A stretch of DNA of 64,000 nucleotides from an uncultured Agromyces sp. (GTDB lineage Bacteria; Actinomycetota; Actinomycetes; Actinomycetales; Microbacteriaceae), in assembly GCA_913053875.1 (NCBI GenBank), contig CAJXGN010000003.1, forward strand, positions 62,001 through 126,000, read 5' to 3'. Below are positions 9,428 through 18,730 of this stretch, one piece after another. Within the stretch, counting starts at the first letter, position 1. Each line of letters starts with the position of its first letter. Below the pieces are notes generated by a model. That model saw nothing but the letters and a program-made list of their open reading frames with translations. It made no database searches and was not told where the DNA came from. The translations under genes were made by a program, and so were the position numbers.

Positions 9428-11231
9428 CGCGTCGCCCGCGCCGAGCCCGGCGAGCGACGTCGCCCACGCCCTCCTCGAGGGGTTGGTCGCCGCGGGCGTC
9501 ACCGACCTGGTGGTGAGCCCCGGTTCCCGGTCGCAGGCGCTGGCGCTCGCCGCGGCCGAGCTCGAGCAGCGCGGCCTCGTGCGCCTGCACGTGCGCATCG
9601 ACGAGCGCGGCGCGGGCTTCCTCGCCGTCGGCCTGGCCCGCGAGTCGGGCCGCCCGGCCGCGGTCGTCACGACCTCGGGCACCGCCGTCGCGAACCTGCA
9701 CTCGGCCGTGCTCGAGGCGCACCACTCGGGCGTGCCGCTCGTGGTCGTGACCGCCGACCGTCCGGCCGAACTGCAAGGCGTGCGCGCCAACCAGACCACC
9801 GTGCAGCCCGGCATCTTCGCCGGCGCGGTGCGGCTCGAGCACGACGTTGCCGCGCCCGAGGGGCTCGAGGGGGAGACGGATGCCGCCCAGGCGATCGCCC
9901 GCGACGCGGTCTCGGCCTCCCTGGGGCTCGACGCCGATGGAGCGTTCGTGCCCGACCCGGGACCGGGCCCGGTGCACGTGAACCTCGCCATGCGCGAGCC
10001 CCTGTCGGGCGCCCGCACGTCGCCCGTGGGCGGTGCGGAGGCGTCCGGCTCAGGGGCATCCGTCATCGCCGTCGCCCCGCACGCGTCCGCCGCCGTCGGC
10101 GCGCACGGCGCGCTCGTCGCCCACGGCCCGCGCACCGTCGTGGTCGCCGGCGCCGGGGCGGGACCCGAGGCCGAGCAGTTCGCGCGCGACGGCGGCTGGC
10201 CGCTCTTCGCCGAGGTCGTGAGCGGCGCGCACTTCGGGCCGAACCTCGTGGTCGCGTACCGCGAGCTGCTGCGCGATGTGGTGTTCGCGGGGGCGATCGA
10301 GCGCGTGGTCGTGTTCGGGCATCCGACGCTCAGCCGCGAGGTGCCTGCGCTCGTCGCGCGCGACGACGTCGAGTCGATTGTCGTGGCCCCGTCGGGCATC
10401 GAGTGGTACAACCCGGGGCACGGCGTGAATCGCTTCCACCGTGCCGTGCGGGTCGAGCCGAGACGCCTCGACGCCGAGGAGCGCGCGTGGGTCGGTCGCT
10501 GGGTCTTCACGAGCCGGCGGATGCTGGAGCCCGCGCCGTCCGAGTCGTACGTGCCCTCGGCCGAGCCGACCCCGCACGACCACGACCTCGACCTGGCCGA
10601 GCTCGACGAGCGCCGCGCGTACGTGCGCGCGAGCGTCGACGCGATGCGCGAGCCCGTGACCCGACGCAGCCTCGTCGAGGCGGTCTGGAGCGCGACCTGG
10701 CCGCACGACCGCCTCGTGTTCGGCGCCTCGCGCCTCGTGCGCGACGCCGATCGGGCCGTGGCAGGTCGCCGCGTCACCGTGCACGCGAACCGCGGCCTCT
10801 CCGGCATCGACGGCACGGTCGCCACCGCCGTCGGCGTCGCGATCGCGAGCCAGTTCCCGCCGCCCGGTGTCTCCGGCGAGGAAGCCGATGCGCCCGCCCA
10901 CGGCACCACGCGCGCGCTCATCGGCGACGTGACCCTGCTGCACGACGTCGGCTCGCTCCTCGCCGGTGCAGGCGAGCGGATGCCCCGCATCCAGGTCATC
11001 GTCGGCAACGACGGCGGCGGATCGATCTTCGACGCCCTCGAGGTCGCCGGTACGGCCGACCCGGCCGCGTTCGACCGCGTGCAGTTCACCCCGCACGCCG
11101 TCGACCTCGCCGCCCTCGCCCGTGCCTACGGCTGGGAGTACGCCCGCGCCGACACCGCGGGCGCGCTCGACGCCGCCCTCACGTCGACCCGCCCGGGCCC
11201 GGTGCTCATCGAGGTCCCCCTCGCCCGCTGA
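9420..11231 (+). CDS. menD: SEPHCHC synthase MenD
   Basis: Thiamine-diphosphate enzyme joining isochorismate and 2-oxoglutarate, the committed step to menaquinone. The 603-residue protein shows [32 protein letters not shown] and TADRPAEL in the N-terminal domain, and the ThDP-binding stretch [13 protein letters not shown] followed by [10 protein letters not shown] in the C-terminal domain. Family length is typical. ATG at 9420 lies inside the previous gene. The following 200 bp hold a long imperfect hairpin that may end the transcript. Confidence 0.96.
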   Translation: MPDASPAPSPASDVAHALLEGLVAAGVTDLVVSPGSRSQALALAAAELEQRGLVRLHVRIDERGAGFLAVGLARESGRPAAVVTTSGTAVANLHSAVLEAHHSGVPLVVVTADRPAELQGVRANQTTVQPGIFAGAVRLEHDVAAPEGLEGETDAAQAIARDAVSASLGLDADGAFVPDPGPGPVHVNLAMREPLSGARTSPVGGAEASGSGASVIAVAPHASAAVGAHGALVAHGPRTVVVAGAGAGPEAEQFARDGGWPLFAEVVSGAHFGPNLVVAYRELLRDVVFAGAIERVVVFGHPTLSREVPALVARDDVESIVVAPSGIEWYNPGHGVNRFHRAVRVEPRRLDAEERAWVGRWVFTSRRMLEPAPSESYVPSAEPTPHDHDLDLAELDERRAYVRASVDAMREPVTRRSLVEAVWSATWPHDRLVFGASRLVRDADRAVAGRRVTVHANRGLSGIDGTVATAVGVAIASQFPPPGVSGEEADAPAHGTTRALIGDVTLLHDVGSLLAGAGERMPRIQVIVGNDGGGSIFDALEVAGTADPAAFDRVQFTPHAVDLAALARAYGWEYARADTAGALDAALTSTRPGPVLIEVPLAR

Positions 11232-11283
11232 CCCCGCCTGCGCTGCGGACCCCCGCCCGCCCGCCTTCGCACCGGCCCGCCCA

Positions 11284-11323
11284 AATCACACGGGCCCGTG
11301 CTGGAACACGTGCCGCTGTGATT
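11284..11323. terminator. Imperfect long hairpin downstream of menD
   Basis: AATCACACGGGCCCGTG at 11284-11300 pairs with 11307-11323 in 14 of 17 positions around a six-base loop (CTGGAA). There is no U-tract. It could be a terminator or another palindromic repeat. Confidence 0.45.
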
Positions 11324-11431
11324 CCGACGGGCCGCAACGGGGCGGGCGACCCCGAGCGGCGGACGATGCCCTCCGAATGGCCCTCGAACGGGGGGAGCCG
11401 CGCAAACGTGAGGAAGAGTAGCTTTCGAGGC

Positions 11432-12247
11432 ATGACACTGCTGTCGCACTCTCGTCGTCCTGCAGTCTCCGCCGTCACGGCCGTCCTCGCGGCCGCGGCA
11501 CTGATCTTCGGGTCGGCAGCGCCGGCCATGGCAGCCCCGCCGAGTCCGCCGCCCGTCGAGAAGCTCGTCGCCCTCGGCGACTCCTATGCGGCCGGCCAGG
11601 GCGCCGGTGCCCCGCTCGACGGCTGTCTCCGCAGCACCGCCGCCTACCCGTACCAACTCGACGCCGAGCCCAAGCTCAACCTGCTGCGCCTCCCGGCGTG
11701 CTCGGGCGCGACCATCGAGGATGTCACGAACACGCAGCTCTCGCAGGTGAACAAGGGCACGACGCTCGTCACTATCACGGCGGGCGCCAACGACGCCGGC
11801 GCCGGCGCTGTCTACGCGGCATGCGCACCCGATCCCGCTTCCTTCGCCTGCCAGCAGGCAGCTGTGGCAGCGTTCGGCGTGGTGACGTCCGGTGCGATCG
11901 CGGAGGACCTGCAGTCGCTCATCACCGCCGTCGCAGAGCGTGCGCCCCGCGCGCGCATCGTGGTCACGGACTACCCGATACCGTTCGAGGTCGGCATCGA
12001 CCCGGTGGGCGACGGTGTGAACGACCTGACCGCGCTGCTCAACGCCCAGATCGCCGCCGCGGTCGGCCAGGCCGCCGCGGGCGGTGCGGACGTCGCCTAC
12101 GCGAGCGTCTGGGCGGCCTTCCTGGACCACCAGGTCGGCGACGCCGAGCCGTGGCTCGGTGCGAACCCGAACGACCCGTTCACGTTCCTGCACCCGACGC
12201 CGCAGGGGCAGGCGGTCTACGCGGCCGCGGTGCTCGGCGCTCTCTGA
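11432..12247 (+). CDS. Secreted SGNH/GDSL-family hydrolase
   Basis: Probable exported esterase or lipase of 271 residues. A signal peptide (basic start, Ala/Leu core, AMA-AP cleavage site near residue 35) precedes ALGDSYAAGQG (block I, nucleophile Ser), ITAGANDAG (block III Asn) and FLHPTPQGQ (block V catalytic His). Cys pairs in the mature part probably form disulfides. ATG at 11432 starts directly at the signal peptide and has TAGCTT seven bases upstream; an in-frame ATG at 11366 would add 22 residues ahead of the signal. The substrate is unknown. It stands alone between menD and menF. Confidence 0.88.
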   Translation: MTLLSHSRRPAVSAVTAVLAAAALIFGSAAPAMAAPPSPPPVEKLVALGDSYAAGQGAGAPLDGCLRSTAAYPYQLDAEPKLNLLRLPACSGATIEDVTNTQLSQVNKGTTLVTITAGANDAGAGAVYAACAPDPASFACQQAAVAAFGVVTSGAIAEDLQSLITAVAERAPRARIVVTDYPIPFEVGIDPVGDGVNDLTALLNAQIAAAVGQAAAGGADVAYASVWAAFLDHQVGDAEPWLGANPNDPFTFLHPTPQGQAVYAAAVLGAL

Positions 12248-12279
12248 GCCCGCTGCGCGCTCACCGCGCATCGCGCGCG

Positions 12280-12375
12280 CCCGAACAACCCGCCGGCACC
12301 CCGGAACAACCCGCCGGCACGTCGAAGTCGTTCCGGCACGTCGAAGTGGACGTGCCGGAACGAGTTGGACGTGCC
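12280..12375. repeat. Direct and inverted repeats between convergent genes
   Basis: GAACAACCCGCCGGCAC occurs at 12283-12299 and 12304-12320 (period 21). Then GTTCCGGCACGTC at 12330-12342 pairs perfectly with 12349-12361 around a six-base loop, and a partial further copy (GGACGTGCCGAAC) follows. The 13-bp hairpin sits between the SGNH gene and menF, which converge, and could terminate both. Confidence 0.8.
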
Positions 12376-12418
12376 GAACGACGCGGCGCGGCCGGCGCGA
12401 CCCTCGCGAAGGCGCGCG

Positions 12419-13702
12419 TCAGCCGATCGCGTCGACGATCGCCGCGAACTTGATGGTCGACTCGGCGAGCTCCTCGCCCGGTTCCGAATCGCGCACGATG
12501 CCGGCGCCCGCGTGCGCGCGCACCGACCCGTCGGCCCCGATCTGCGCGCAGCGCAGCGCGATGGCCCACTCGCCGTCGCCGTCGGCGCCGATCCACCCGA
12601 CGGGCCCGGCGTAGCGCCCGCGGTCGAACCCCTCGAGGTCGGCGATCGCGGCCGTCGCGACGTCGGTCGGCGAGCCGGCCACCGCGGCGGTCGGGTGCAT
12701 CGCCGCGACGAGGTCGAGCGACGTGGACCCGTCGCCGAGGGTGCCGTCGAGGTCGGTCGCGAGGTGCCACAGGTTGGGCAGGCGCACGGTGAAGGGCTCG
12801 GCGGATGCCTCGAGCCGCGACGTGTGCGGCCGCAGCGTCTCGATCGCGCTGCGCACGGCGAACGCGTGCTCGTCGCGATCCTTGGTCGACGTGGCGAGGC
12901 GCAGCTCTGCGTCGTGGTCGCCGTCGGCGCCGACGCCGCGTGAGGCGGTGCCGGCGAGCACGCGTGCGCTCACGCCGCCGCGGTCGACGCGCACGAGCGT
13001 CTCGGGGCTCGCGCCGACGAGCCCGTCGACGGCGAACGTCCAGGTGTCGGGGTAGTCGGTCGACAGCTTCGACACGAGCCGGCGCACGTCGGCGCCCCGA
13101 GGCATCCGCCCCCGCAGTTCGCGCGCGAGCACGACCTTCTCGAACTCGCCGCCCTCGATGCGCCGCACGGCGTCGGCGACGGCGGCCTCGTACTCGGCCG
13201 GCGGCAGCGCGCCGTCGCGCAGCTTCACGCGCCAGGGTGCGCCGAAGGCGGTGGGGTGGGGGAGCGGCGGCAGCGAACCCGTGCCGCCGTCGATCGGGCG
13301 GATGCGGGTGATCCACGCCCGACCGCCGCGTCGGCCGGCGACGATGGCCGGCACCACGAGGGCGCTGGGCGAGGCCGAATCGTCGGCGAACGCGAACGAT
13401 GCGAACGCGACGAGCCCTGAACCGGGCACGTCGACGGCGTCGGCGACCTCCGCGAGGTCCGCGATCGAACGCCACGCGTCGGCGGCATCCGCGAAACGGG
13501 ATGCCCCGCCGAACTCGAGTCGCAGCGCCTCGCCGATGCCGACGATGCCCTCGCCCTCGCGCAGCCAGGCGAGCGGCGCGGACGCGTCGGCGAGCGGGAG
13601 CAGCTCACCCGGATCGACGACGCCCCGTGTCTCGACGTGGAGCCGCGTGCGTGCCGTCGGGTGCGCCGCACCCGCCGTCGCGATGGGGCCCGTGAACGTC
13701 AC
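12419..13702 (-). CDS. menF: Isochorismate synthase MenF
   Basis: Converts chorismate to isochorismate, the entry to menaquinone synthesis. The 427-residue protein has the chorismate-binding fold in its C-terminal 260 residues: FEKVVLAREL, SPETLVRV, LAGTASRG, SSKLSTDYP-type spacing, LWHLATDLDGTL, MHPTAAVAGSP and YAGPVGWIGADGDGEWAIALR, with the terminal GAGIVRDSEPGEELAE metal-binding Glu motif. The start GTG at 13702 has TAGGCT six bases upstream, so it is probably leaderless. Other isochorismate synthases (siderophore type) share the fold; the men context favours MenF. Confidence 0.93.
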   Translation of the reverse strand: MTFTGPIATAGAAHPTARTRLHVETRGVVDPGELLPLADASAPLAWLREGEGIVGIGEALRLEFGGASRFADAADAWRSIADLAEVADAVDVPGSGLVAFASFAFADDSASPSALVVPAIVAGRRGGRAWITRIRPIDGGTGSLPPLPHPTAFGAPWRVKLRDGALPPAEYEAAVADAVRRIEGGEFEKVVLARELRGRMPRGADVRRLVSKLSTDYPDTWTFAVDGLVGASPETLVRVDRGGVSARVLAGTASRGVGADGDHDAELRLATSTKDRDEHAFAVRSAIETLRPHTSRLEASAEPFTVRLPNLWHLATDLDGTLGDGSTSLDLVAAMHPTAAVAGSPTDVATAAIADLEGFDRGRYAGPVGWIGADGDGEWAIALRCAQIGADGSVRAHAGAGIVRDSEPGEELAESTIKFAAIVDAIG

Positions 13703-13708
13703 GGAACC

Positions 13709-13714
13709 AGCCTA
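13709..13714 (-). promoter_or_regulatory. -10 box for menF, leaderless start
   Basis: On the minus strand TAGGCT ends six bases before the GTG start at 13702. Confidence 0.55.
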
Positions 13715-13796
13715 CGCCGCGGATCTGGGGGCGTGCTCCGAGTGCGTGCCGCAGGAGGCATCCGCTCGCTCATCGCACACGCACCCGAGGGATTCG

Positions 13797-14081
13797 TCAG
13801 CTCGGGACGACCTGCACGCCCCGCCAGAACGCGACGTGGTCGGCGAGGTGCTCGGCCTCGGGCAGGGGGCGGGCGTAGGTCCATGCCGCGTCGGGGTTCT
13901 TCGCTCCGTCGACGTCGACGTGGAAGTAGTCGGCCGTGCCCTTCCAGTGGCACACGGTGTGGTTGCGGCTGTCGCTGAAGTACTCCGCGTTGATCGACTC
14001 GCGCGGGAAGTAGTGGTTGCCGTCGACGATGACGGTGTCGTCCGACTCGGCGAGCACGGCGCCGTTCCAGATGGCCTTCAT
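13797..14081 (-). CDS. DUF427 family protein
   Basis: A 94-residue protein with AIWNGAVLAESDDTVIVDGNHYFP, YFSDSRNHTVCHWKG and DAAWTYARPLP, the features of the small DUF427 fold. The family has no established biochemical role. MKAIWNG at 14081 was chosen because an AAGGA ribosome-binding site lies at normal distance on the minus strand; the longer open frame upstream adds only low-complexity Arg/Pro sequence. It diverges from menG. Confidence 0.85.
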   Translation of the reverse strand: MKAIWNGAVLAESDDTVIVDGNHYFPRESINAEYFSDSRNHTVCHWKGTADYFHVDVDGAKNPDAAWTYARPLPEAEHLADHVAFWRGVQVVPS

Positions 14082-14251
14082 GAGTGGTCCTTCCACCAGG
14101 GGGATCGTGGAAGGGCGGCACCGTGGTGGCGCGCCCCGAGGCCGGCGGCCTCGATCCATGCCAACGCATCGGTCGCCCCCGGCATTCCGGACCGGGCCCG
14201 GCGCTCCCTGAGTTTCGCCCGAACGCCCGCTGCGAGGCATCCGAACCGCAA

Positions 14252-14257
14252 TAGGCT
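14252..14257 (+). promoter_or_regulatory. -10 box for menG, leaderless start
   Basis: TAGGCT ends six bases before GTG at 14264, which favours that GTG over the ATG of the next codon. Confidence 0.55.
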
Positions 14258-14263
14258 GGGGAG

Positions 14264-14971
14264 GTGATGCGCGCAGACCTCTCCAAGCGACCCGAGCAGG
14301 TGTCGGCCATGTTCGACCAGGTCGCCGAGCGCTACGACCTCACGAACGACCTGCTGTCGCTCGGCAACGCGCCGCTCTGGCGCATCGCGACGACCCGTGC
14401 GATCGATCCGCGGCCCGGCGAGCGGGTGCTCGACGTCGCCGCCGGCACGGGCACCTCGAGCGCTAGCATCGCGCGCACCGGCGCGAGCGTCGTCGCCGCC
14501 GACTTCTCCCCGGGCATGATCGACGTCGGCATGCACCGGCAGTGGCGGCATCCGAACCTCTCCTTCGTCGAAGCGGATGCCACGAACCTGCCGTTCCACG
14601 ACGGGGAGTTCGACGCGGTGACCATCTCGTTCGGGCTGCGCAACATCGTCGACCCGAAGGCGGCGCTCGCCGAGTTCCGTCGCGTGACCCGCCCCGGTGG
14701 GCGCCTCGTGGTGTGCGAGTTCTCGCACCCGCCGGCGAAGCTCATGCGCACCGCCTACGGCATCTACCAGCGCACCGTGATGCCCGCGCTGGTGCGGCTC
14801 ACGAGCTCGAACGACGACGCCTACGAGTACCTGAACGAGTCCATCGCGAACTGGCCGACGCAGCGCGTGCTGGCCGGCTGGCTGCGCGAGGCGGGGTTCG
14901 CGCGCGTGCAGTGGCGCAACCTCACGGGTGGCGTGGTGGCGCTGCACCGGGGCTGGGTGCCGGCGGCGTAG
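14264..14971 (+). CDS. menG: Demethylmenaquinone methyltransferase MenG (UbiE family)
   Basis: Last step of menaquinone synthesis: SAM-dependent methylation of the naphthoquinone ring. The 235-residue protein carries [28 protein letters not shown] (SAM loop), EADATNLPF and the family signature [10 protein letters not shown], followed by [11 protein letters not shown]. It ends with the aromatic [10 protein letters not shown] typical of UbiE. The next gene, a polyprenyl diphosphate synthase, starts 92 bp downstream with its own leaderless promoter. Confidence 0.95.
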   Translation: MMRADLSKRPEQVSAMFDQVAERYDLTNDLLSLGNAPLWRIATTRAIDPRPGERVLDVAAGTGTSSASIARTGASVVAADFSPGMIDVGMHRQWRHPNLSFVEADATNLPFHDGEFDAVTISFGLRNIVDPKAALAEFRRVTRPGGRLVVCEFSHPPAKLMRTAYGIYQRTVMPALVRLTSSNDDAYEYLNESIANWPTQRVLAGWLREAGFARVQWRNLTGGVVALHRGWVPAA

Positions 14972-15002
14972 GGGGCCGCGACGCGGCATCCGCAACCCGA
15001 CC

Positions 15003-15017
15003 GTGAGCGTCGCTCAC
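15003..15017. promoter_or_regulatory. Short palindrome upstream of the polyprenyl synthase gene
   Basis: GTGAGC-GTC-GCTCAC is a perfect six-base inverted repeat about 35 bp upstream of the -10 box at 15052. It could be an operator or a weak menG terminator. No regulator is known for it. Confidence 0.3.
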
Positions 15018-15051
15018 AGCCCGCGTGGCGGTTCGCGTGCGACGTGATCGG

Positions 15052-15057
15052 TAGGCT
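15052..15057 (+). promoter_or_regulatory. -10 box for the polyprenyl synthase, leaderless start
   Basis: TAGGCT ends six bases before GTG at 15064. Confidence 0.55.
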
Positions 15058-15063
15058 GAGGGG

Positions 15064-16161
15064 GTGAATCCGAGCGTGCAGGTGCCGCGACGCGGCTCGA
15101 AGCTGGCGTCGAGTCTCGGGATCAGCGAACGGATCTTCAGCACGAGCGAGGACCGGGCGATGGCCCGTGCGATCGACGAGGGACTGGAACAGGTCGAGGC
15201 CGGCCTCGAACGGGAGGCGCGCTTCGCCGACCCCATCGCCGACGTCTCTGGCCGGTACCTGCTCGAGGCGGGCGGCAAGCGCGTGCGCCCACTGCTGACG
15301 CTGCTCATCGCGCGCCTCGGCGACGGCACGACCGACGACGTGCTCACCGCCGCGCAGGCCATCGAGCTCACCCACCTCGCCTCGCTCTACCACGACGACG
15401 TCATGGACGAGGCCGACAAGCGCCGCGGCGTGCCGACCGCGCAGAACGTGTGGGGCAACTCGATCGCGATCCTCACCGGCGACCTGCTGTTCGCTCGCGC
15501 GAGCCAGCTCATGGCGCAGCTCGGCGACCGCGCGCTGAAGCTGCAGGCGGCGACGTTCGAGCGGCTCGTGCTCGGGCAGATGCACGAGACCGTCGGCCCG
15601 GCCGAGGGCGAGGACGAGATCGAGCACTACATCCAGGTGCTCGCCGACAAGACCGGCGCGCTCATCGCTGCCGCCGCGCGTGCGGGCATCAACTTCTCGG
15701 GCGCCGACCAGTCGCTCGAACAGGCCGTCGTCGACTTCGGCGAGCGCATCGGCGTCGCCTTCCAGCTCGTCGACGACGTCATCGACCTCGCGCCGTCGGG
15801 CGACGACACGGGAAAGGTGCCGGGCACCGACCTGCGCGCCGGCGTCGTGACGCTGCCGCTGCTGAAGCTGCGTCGCCTCGCGGCATCCGATGCCGAAGCC
15901 GCATCACTGCTCGAGCGCATCGAGCTCGACGTGGTCGGCGCGCCCGCGTCGGCCGACGCGCCGGGTGCCGACCAGTCGGTCGTCGCCCGCGCCGAACTGA
16001 CCATCGCCGAACTGGGCGAACACCCCGTCACGCAGGAGACCGTCGACGAGGCGCAGCGCTGGGCGCGCTGGGCCGTCGAGGCGATCGAGCCGCTGCCCGC
16101 GGGCAGCGTGAAGAAGGCGCTGACCAAGTTCGCCGACACCATCGTGGAGAGAACGAGTTGA
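15064..16161 (+). CDS. Long-chain polyprenyl diphosphate synthase
   Basis: Trans-prenyltransferase making the menaquinone side chain. The 365-residue protein has GGKRVRPLLTLL, the first Asp-rich motif DDVMDEADKRRG near residue 108, QMHETVGPAEGEDE, and the second motif DDVIDLAPSGDDTGK near residue 238. Small residues ahead of the first motif are consistent with a long product, but chain length cannot be read reliably. The stop codon overlaps the TTG start of the reductase gene, so the two are translationally coupled. Confidence 0.93.
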   Translation: MNPSVQVPRRGSKLASSLGISERIFSTSEDRAMARAIDEGLEQVEAGLEREARFADPIADVSGRYLLEAGGKRVRPLLTLLIARLGDGTTDDVLTAAQAIELTHLASLYHDDVMDEADKRRGVPTAQNVWGNSIAILTGDLLFARASQLMAQLGDRALKLQAATFERLVLGQMHETVGPAEGEDEIEHYIQVLADKTGALIAAAARAGINFSGADQSLEQAVVDFGERIGVAFQLVDDVIDLAPSGDDTGKVPGTDLRAGVVTLPLLKLRRLAASDAEAASLLERIELDVVGAPASADAPGADQSVVARAELTIAELGEHPVTQETVDEAQRWARWAVEAIEPLPAGSVKKALTKFADTIVERTS

Positions 16162-17543
16162 CTCGCAGCAAGTTGCGCCTGGCCATCGTCGGAGCAGGCC
16201 CCGCCGGCATCTACGCCGCCGACATCCTCCTCAAGTCGGAGCGGAACTTCGACGTCTCGATCGACCTGTTCGATCACCTCCCCGCGCCGTACGGCCTCGT
16301 GCGCTACGGCGTCGCCCCCGATCACCCGCGCATCAAGGGCATCATCACCGCGCTGCGGGATGTGCTCGACCGCGGTGACATCCGCATCTTCGGCAACGTG
16401 CGCTTCGGCGACGACATCACGCTGGAAGACCTGAAGCGGCACTACAACGCCGTGATCTTCGCGACGGGGGCGGTGCAGGATGCCTCGCTGCGCATCCCCG
16501 GCATCGAGCTCGAGGGCTCGTACGGCGCGGCCGACTTCGTGAGCTGGTACGACGGGCACCCCGACTACCCGCGGGAGTGGCCGCTCGAGGCGCAGTCCGT
16601 CGCCGTGATCGGCAACGGCAACGTGGCGCTCGACGTCTCGCGCATCCTGGCGAAGCATGCCGACGACCTGCTGCCCACCGAGATTCCCGCGAACGTCTAC
16701 GAGGGGCTGAAGGCCTCGCCGGTGACCGACGTGCACGTGTTCGGCCGTCGCGGCCCGACGTCGGTGAAGTTCACGCCGCTCGAGCTGCGCGAGCTCGGCG
16801 AGCTGAACGACGTCGACATGATCGTCTACGACGAGGACTTCGACTACGACGACGCCGCGCGCGCCGCCGTGGCCGGCAACAAGCAGGTCTTCGTGATCGA
16901 CAAGGTGCTGAACCAGTGGCGCCAGCGCGAGACCGGCGGGGCGTCGCGCCGGCTGCACCTGCACTTCTTCGCCAAGCCGCTCGAGGTCGTCGACGACGGC
17001 ACCGGTCGCGTGGGCGCCTTCCGCTACGAGCGCACCCGCTCCGACGGCGAGGGCGGGGTGGTCGGCACGGGCGAGATCCGCGAGGTGCCGGTGCAGGCCG
17101 TCTACCGGGCCATCGGCTACTTCGGTTCGGAGCTGCCGGGCATCCCGTTCGACCGCGACTACGGCGTCATCCCGAACCACGAGGGCCAGGTGCTGCGCCA
17201 CGACCCCGAGACGGGCGAGTCGGGCCGCATGTACGGCGTCTACGCCACGGGCTGGATCAAGCGCGGCCCGGTCGGACTCATCGGCCACACCAAGTCGGAT
17301 GCCATGGAGACGATCCGCCACCTCATCAACGACGTGGGCAACTGGTGGTCGCCCGCCTCGCCCTCCGAGCAGTCGATCGTCGACCTGCTCGACGAGCGCG
17401 GCGTGCGCTACACCGATCTCGCCGGCTGGCACCGCCTCGACCAGCACGAGCTCGCGCTCGGCGAGGCCGAGGGGCGCACCCGCATCAAGGTCGTACCGCG
17501 CGACGAAATGGTCGACATCTCGCTGGGCGAGCTCGCGAAGTAG
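16158..17543 (+). CDS. Ferredoxin-NADP+ reductase, adrenodoxin-reductase type
   Basis: FAD enzyme passing electrons between NADPH and ferredoxins. The 461-residue protein has LAIVGAGPAGIYAA (FAD loop), DHLPAPYGLVRYGVAPDHP (signature of the FprA/adrenodoxin reductase family), VIGNGNVALDVSRIL (NADP loop), VHVFGRRGPTSVKFT, and YATGWIKRGPVGLIGHTK near the C-terminus. It starts with TTG at 16158 overlapping the upstream stop (TTGA). An upstream open frame in this register reads through the polyprenyl synthase gene in the wrong frame and is not a fusion. The ferredoxin partner is not in the neighbourhood. Confidence 0.92.
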   Translation: MTRSKLRLAIVGAGPAGIYAADILLKSERNFDVSIDLFDHLPAPYGLVRYGVAPDHPRIKGIITALRDVLDRGDIRIFGNVRFGDDITLEDLKRHYNAVIFATGAVQDASLRIPGIELEGSYGAADFVSWYDGHPDYPREWPLEAQSVAVIGNGNVALDVSRILAKHADDLLPTEIPANVYEGLKASPVTDVHVFGRRGPTSVKFTPLELRELGELNDVDMIVYDEDFDYDDAARAAVAGNKQVFVIDKVLNQWRQRETGGASRRLHLHFFAKPLEVVDDGTGRVGAFRYERTRSDGEGGVVGTGEIREVPVQAVYRAIGYFGSELPGIPFDRDYGVIPNHEGQVLRHDPETGESGRMYGVYATGWIKRGPVGLIGHTKSDAMETIRHLINDVGNWWSPASPSEQSIVDLLDERGVRYTDLAGWHRLDQHELALGEAEGRTRIKVVPRDEMVDISLGELAK

Positions 17544-17593
17544 CTTCGTGCGTTCACCGGCGCCGGGCGCGCCCTGCTCGGCGTCGCGCGCGC

Positions 17594-17599
17594 TACGCT
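17594..17599 (+). promoter_or_regulatory. -10 box for tadV, leaderless start
   Basis: TACGCT ends seven bases before ATG at 17607. Confidence 0.45.
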
Positions 17600-17606
17600 G
17601 CACCTC

Positions 17607-18410
17607 ATGCCCGCCGCCGTCCTGATCGCGCTCGCCGCCCTCGTCGGCGCCGCCCTCGGATGGTGGCTGCTCGCCCCCTGGGCAGCCCGCAACCTGACCG
17701 GGGGAGCGGATGTCGCTGAGTCGGACGCGTCCGAGATGACTGACGATGCTTCCGCCGTCCGTGACGTCGACGCCGACCTTGCCGTCGCACCTGAGCCCGC
17801 GCCGATGTCGACCAGCTCGGCGGGGTCACCGCCCGACCCGGTGCCGCCGGCCGCACCCCGCTGGTTCCGCCCGGTCGCCGCGCTCGCGACCGCTGCGGCC
17901 TTCGCCGCACTCACCTGGTCGCTCGGCCTCGTCTGGCTTCTTCCGGCCCTCCTCGCGTTCGCCGCGACCGGCATCGCCATGTCCCTCGTCGACCTCGCCG
18001 AGCAGCGCCTCCCCAACCGCATGCTCGGCCCGTCGCTCGTCGTGGTGGGCGCGCTCCTGCTCGTCGCCAGCGTCGCCACCGCCTCCTGGTGGTCCGTACT
18101 CTGGGCCCTCGTCGGCGCCGTCGCGATGTTCGCGTTCTACCTGCTGATCGCCGTGATCGCGCCGAGCGGCATGGGCATGGGCGACGTGAAGCTCGCCTTC
18201 CTCGTCGGCCTGGTGGTGGGCTACTTCGGTTGGGCGATCTGGCTCCTTGGACTGTTCCTCGGCGTCTTCGTCGGCGGGCTCGCTGCCGTCGGTGCGCTGG
18301 TGGCCCGTCGCGTCACCCTCCGCGGCCACATCCCGTTCGGCCCGGCGATGGTCGTTGGGGCGCTCGTGGCGTTGTGCGGCGTCGGCTTCGTAGTTGCCTC
18401 AGCTGTGTAA
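17607..18410 (+). CDS. tadV: Prepilin peptidase of the Tad locus (A24 family)
   Basis: Membrane aspartic protease that removes the leader of Flp prepilins and pseudopilins. The 267-residue protein has an N-terminal helix, a long polar insert (about residues 32-87), then the A24 core: catalytic Asp at residue 129 in VDLAEQRLPN and the GxGD motif GMGMGDVKL with Asp at residue 193. The end has HIPFGPAMVVGALVAL. No Cys-rich N-methylase domain is present, as expected for TadV/CpaA enzymes. It is the first gene of the pilus locus, with host-like GC, and has its own promoter. Confidence 0.9.
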   Translation: MPAAVLIALAALVGAALGWWLLAPWAARNLTGGADVAESDASEMTDDASAVRDVDADLAVAPEPAPMSTSSAGSPPDPVPPAAPRWFRPVAALATAAAFAALTWSLGLVWLLPALLAFAATGIAMSLVDLAEQRLPNRMLGPSLVVVGALLLVASVATASWWSVLWALVGAVAMFAFYLLIAVIAPSGMGMGDVKLAFLVGLVVGYFGWAIWLLGLFLGVFVGGLAAVGALVARRVTLRGHIPFGPAMVVGALVALCGVGFVVASAV

Positions 18411-18415
18411 AACTG

Positions 18416-18456
18416 AGCGATACCCCAGATATAGCGATACCCCAGATATGGGGTAT
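18416..18456. repeat. Tandem 17-mer plus perfect palindrome upstream of the first Flp gene
   Basis: AGCGATACCCCAGATAT occurs twice in tandem at 18416-18432 and 18433-18449. The second copy leads into ATACCCCA-GATA-TGGGGTAT (18437-18456), an eight-base perfect inverted repeat. It lies 80 bp upstream of the first pilin gene and is a candidate operator or a tadV terminator. Confidence 0.75.
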
Positions 18457-18536
18457 GCACCTCACCGGTCGCCCTCAGTAGGTTTGTCGAAGCCCTTGTC
18501 GGCCGCCGGCCGTCCTGATCGACCCGTGAGGTTCCC

Positions 18537-18719
18537 ATGCTCAGACTCGTCGCGACATTGCAGGTCTTGGCGCACTCCATTCGCCAGGGCGAGCGCGGAA
18601 ACGCAGCAGAGTACGCCCTCGTGCTTGGCATAATCGCCCTCGGCATCATTGTCGGCCTTGGTGTGCTCGCGATTGCGCTGAACACGTTCTTCGAAGATGC
18701 GGCCGGCCGGATTCCATGA
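18537..18719 (+). CDS. flp: Flp/Fap pilin 1
   Basis: Major-subunit-type pilin of the Tad pilus, 60 residues. After a short basic leader, processing is expected between Gly and Asn in ERG-NAAEYALV; the conserved Glu5 and Tyr6 of mature Flp pilins are present. The hydrophobic segment LGIIALGIIVGLGVLAIAL follows. GAGG upstream serves as a weak ribosome-binding site. It is a paralogue of the pilin at 18837. Confidence 0.92.
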   Translation: MLRLVATLQVLAHSIRQGERGNAAEYALVLGIIALGIIVGLGVLAIALNTFFEDAAGRIP

Positions 18720-18730
18720 TTGGCCTGTCC

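Noticed and set aside
12280..12375. CRISPR array
   Set aside because: Only two close direct repeats with almost no spacer, plus hairpins; no cas genes in the window.
15450..17543. Apparent 697-residue frame joining the polyprenyl synthase region to the ferredoxin reductase
   Set aside because: The first 236 codons are the wrong frame of the polyprenyl synthase gene and are Arg-rich noise. The real reductase starts with TTG at 16158.
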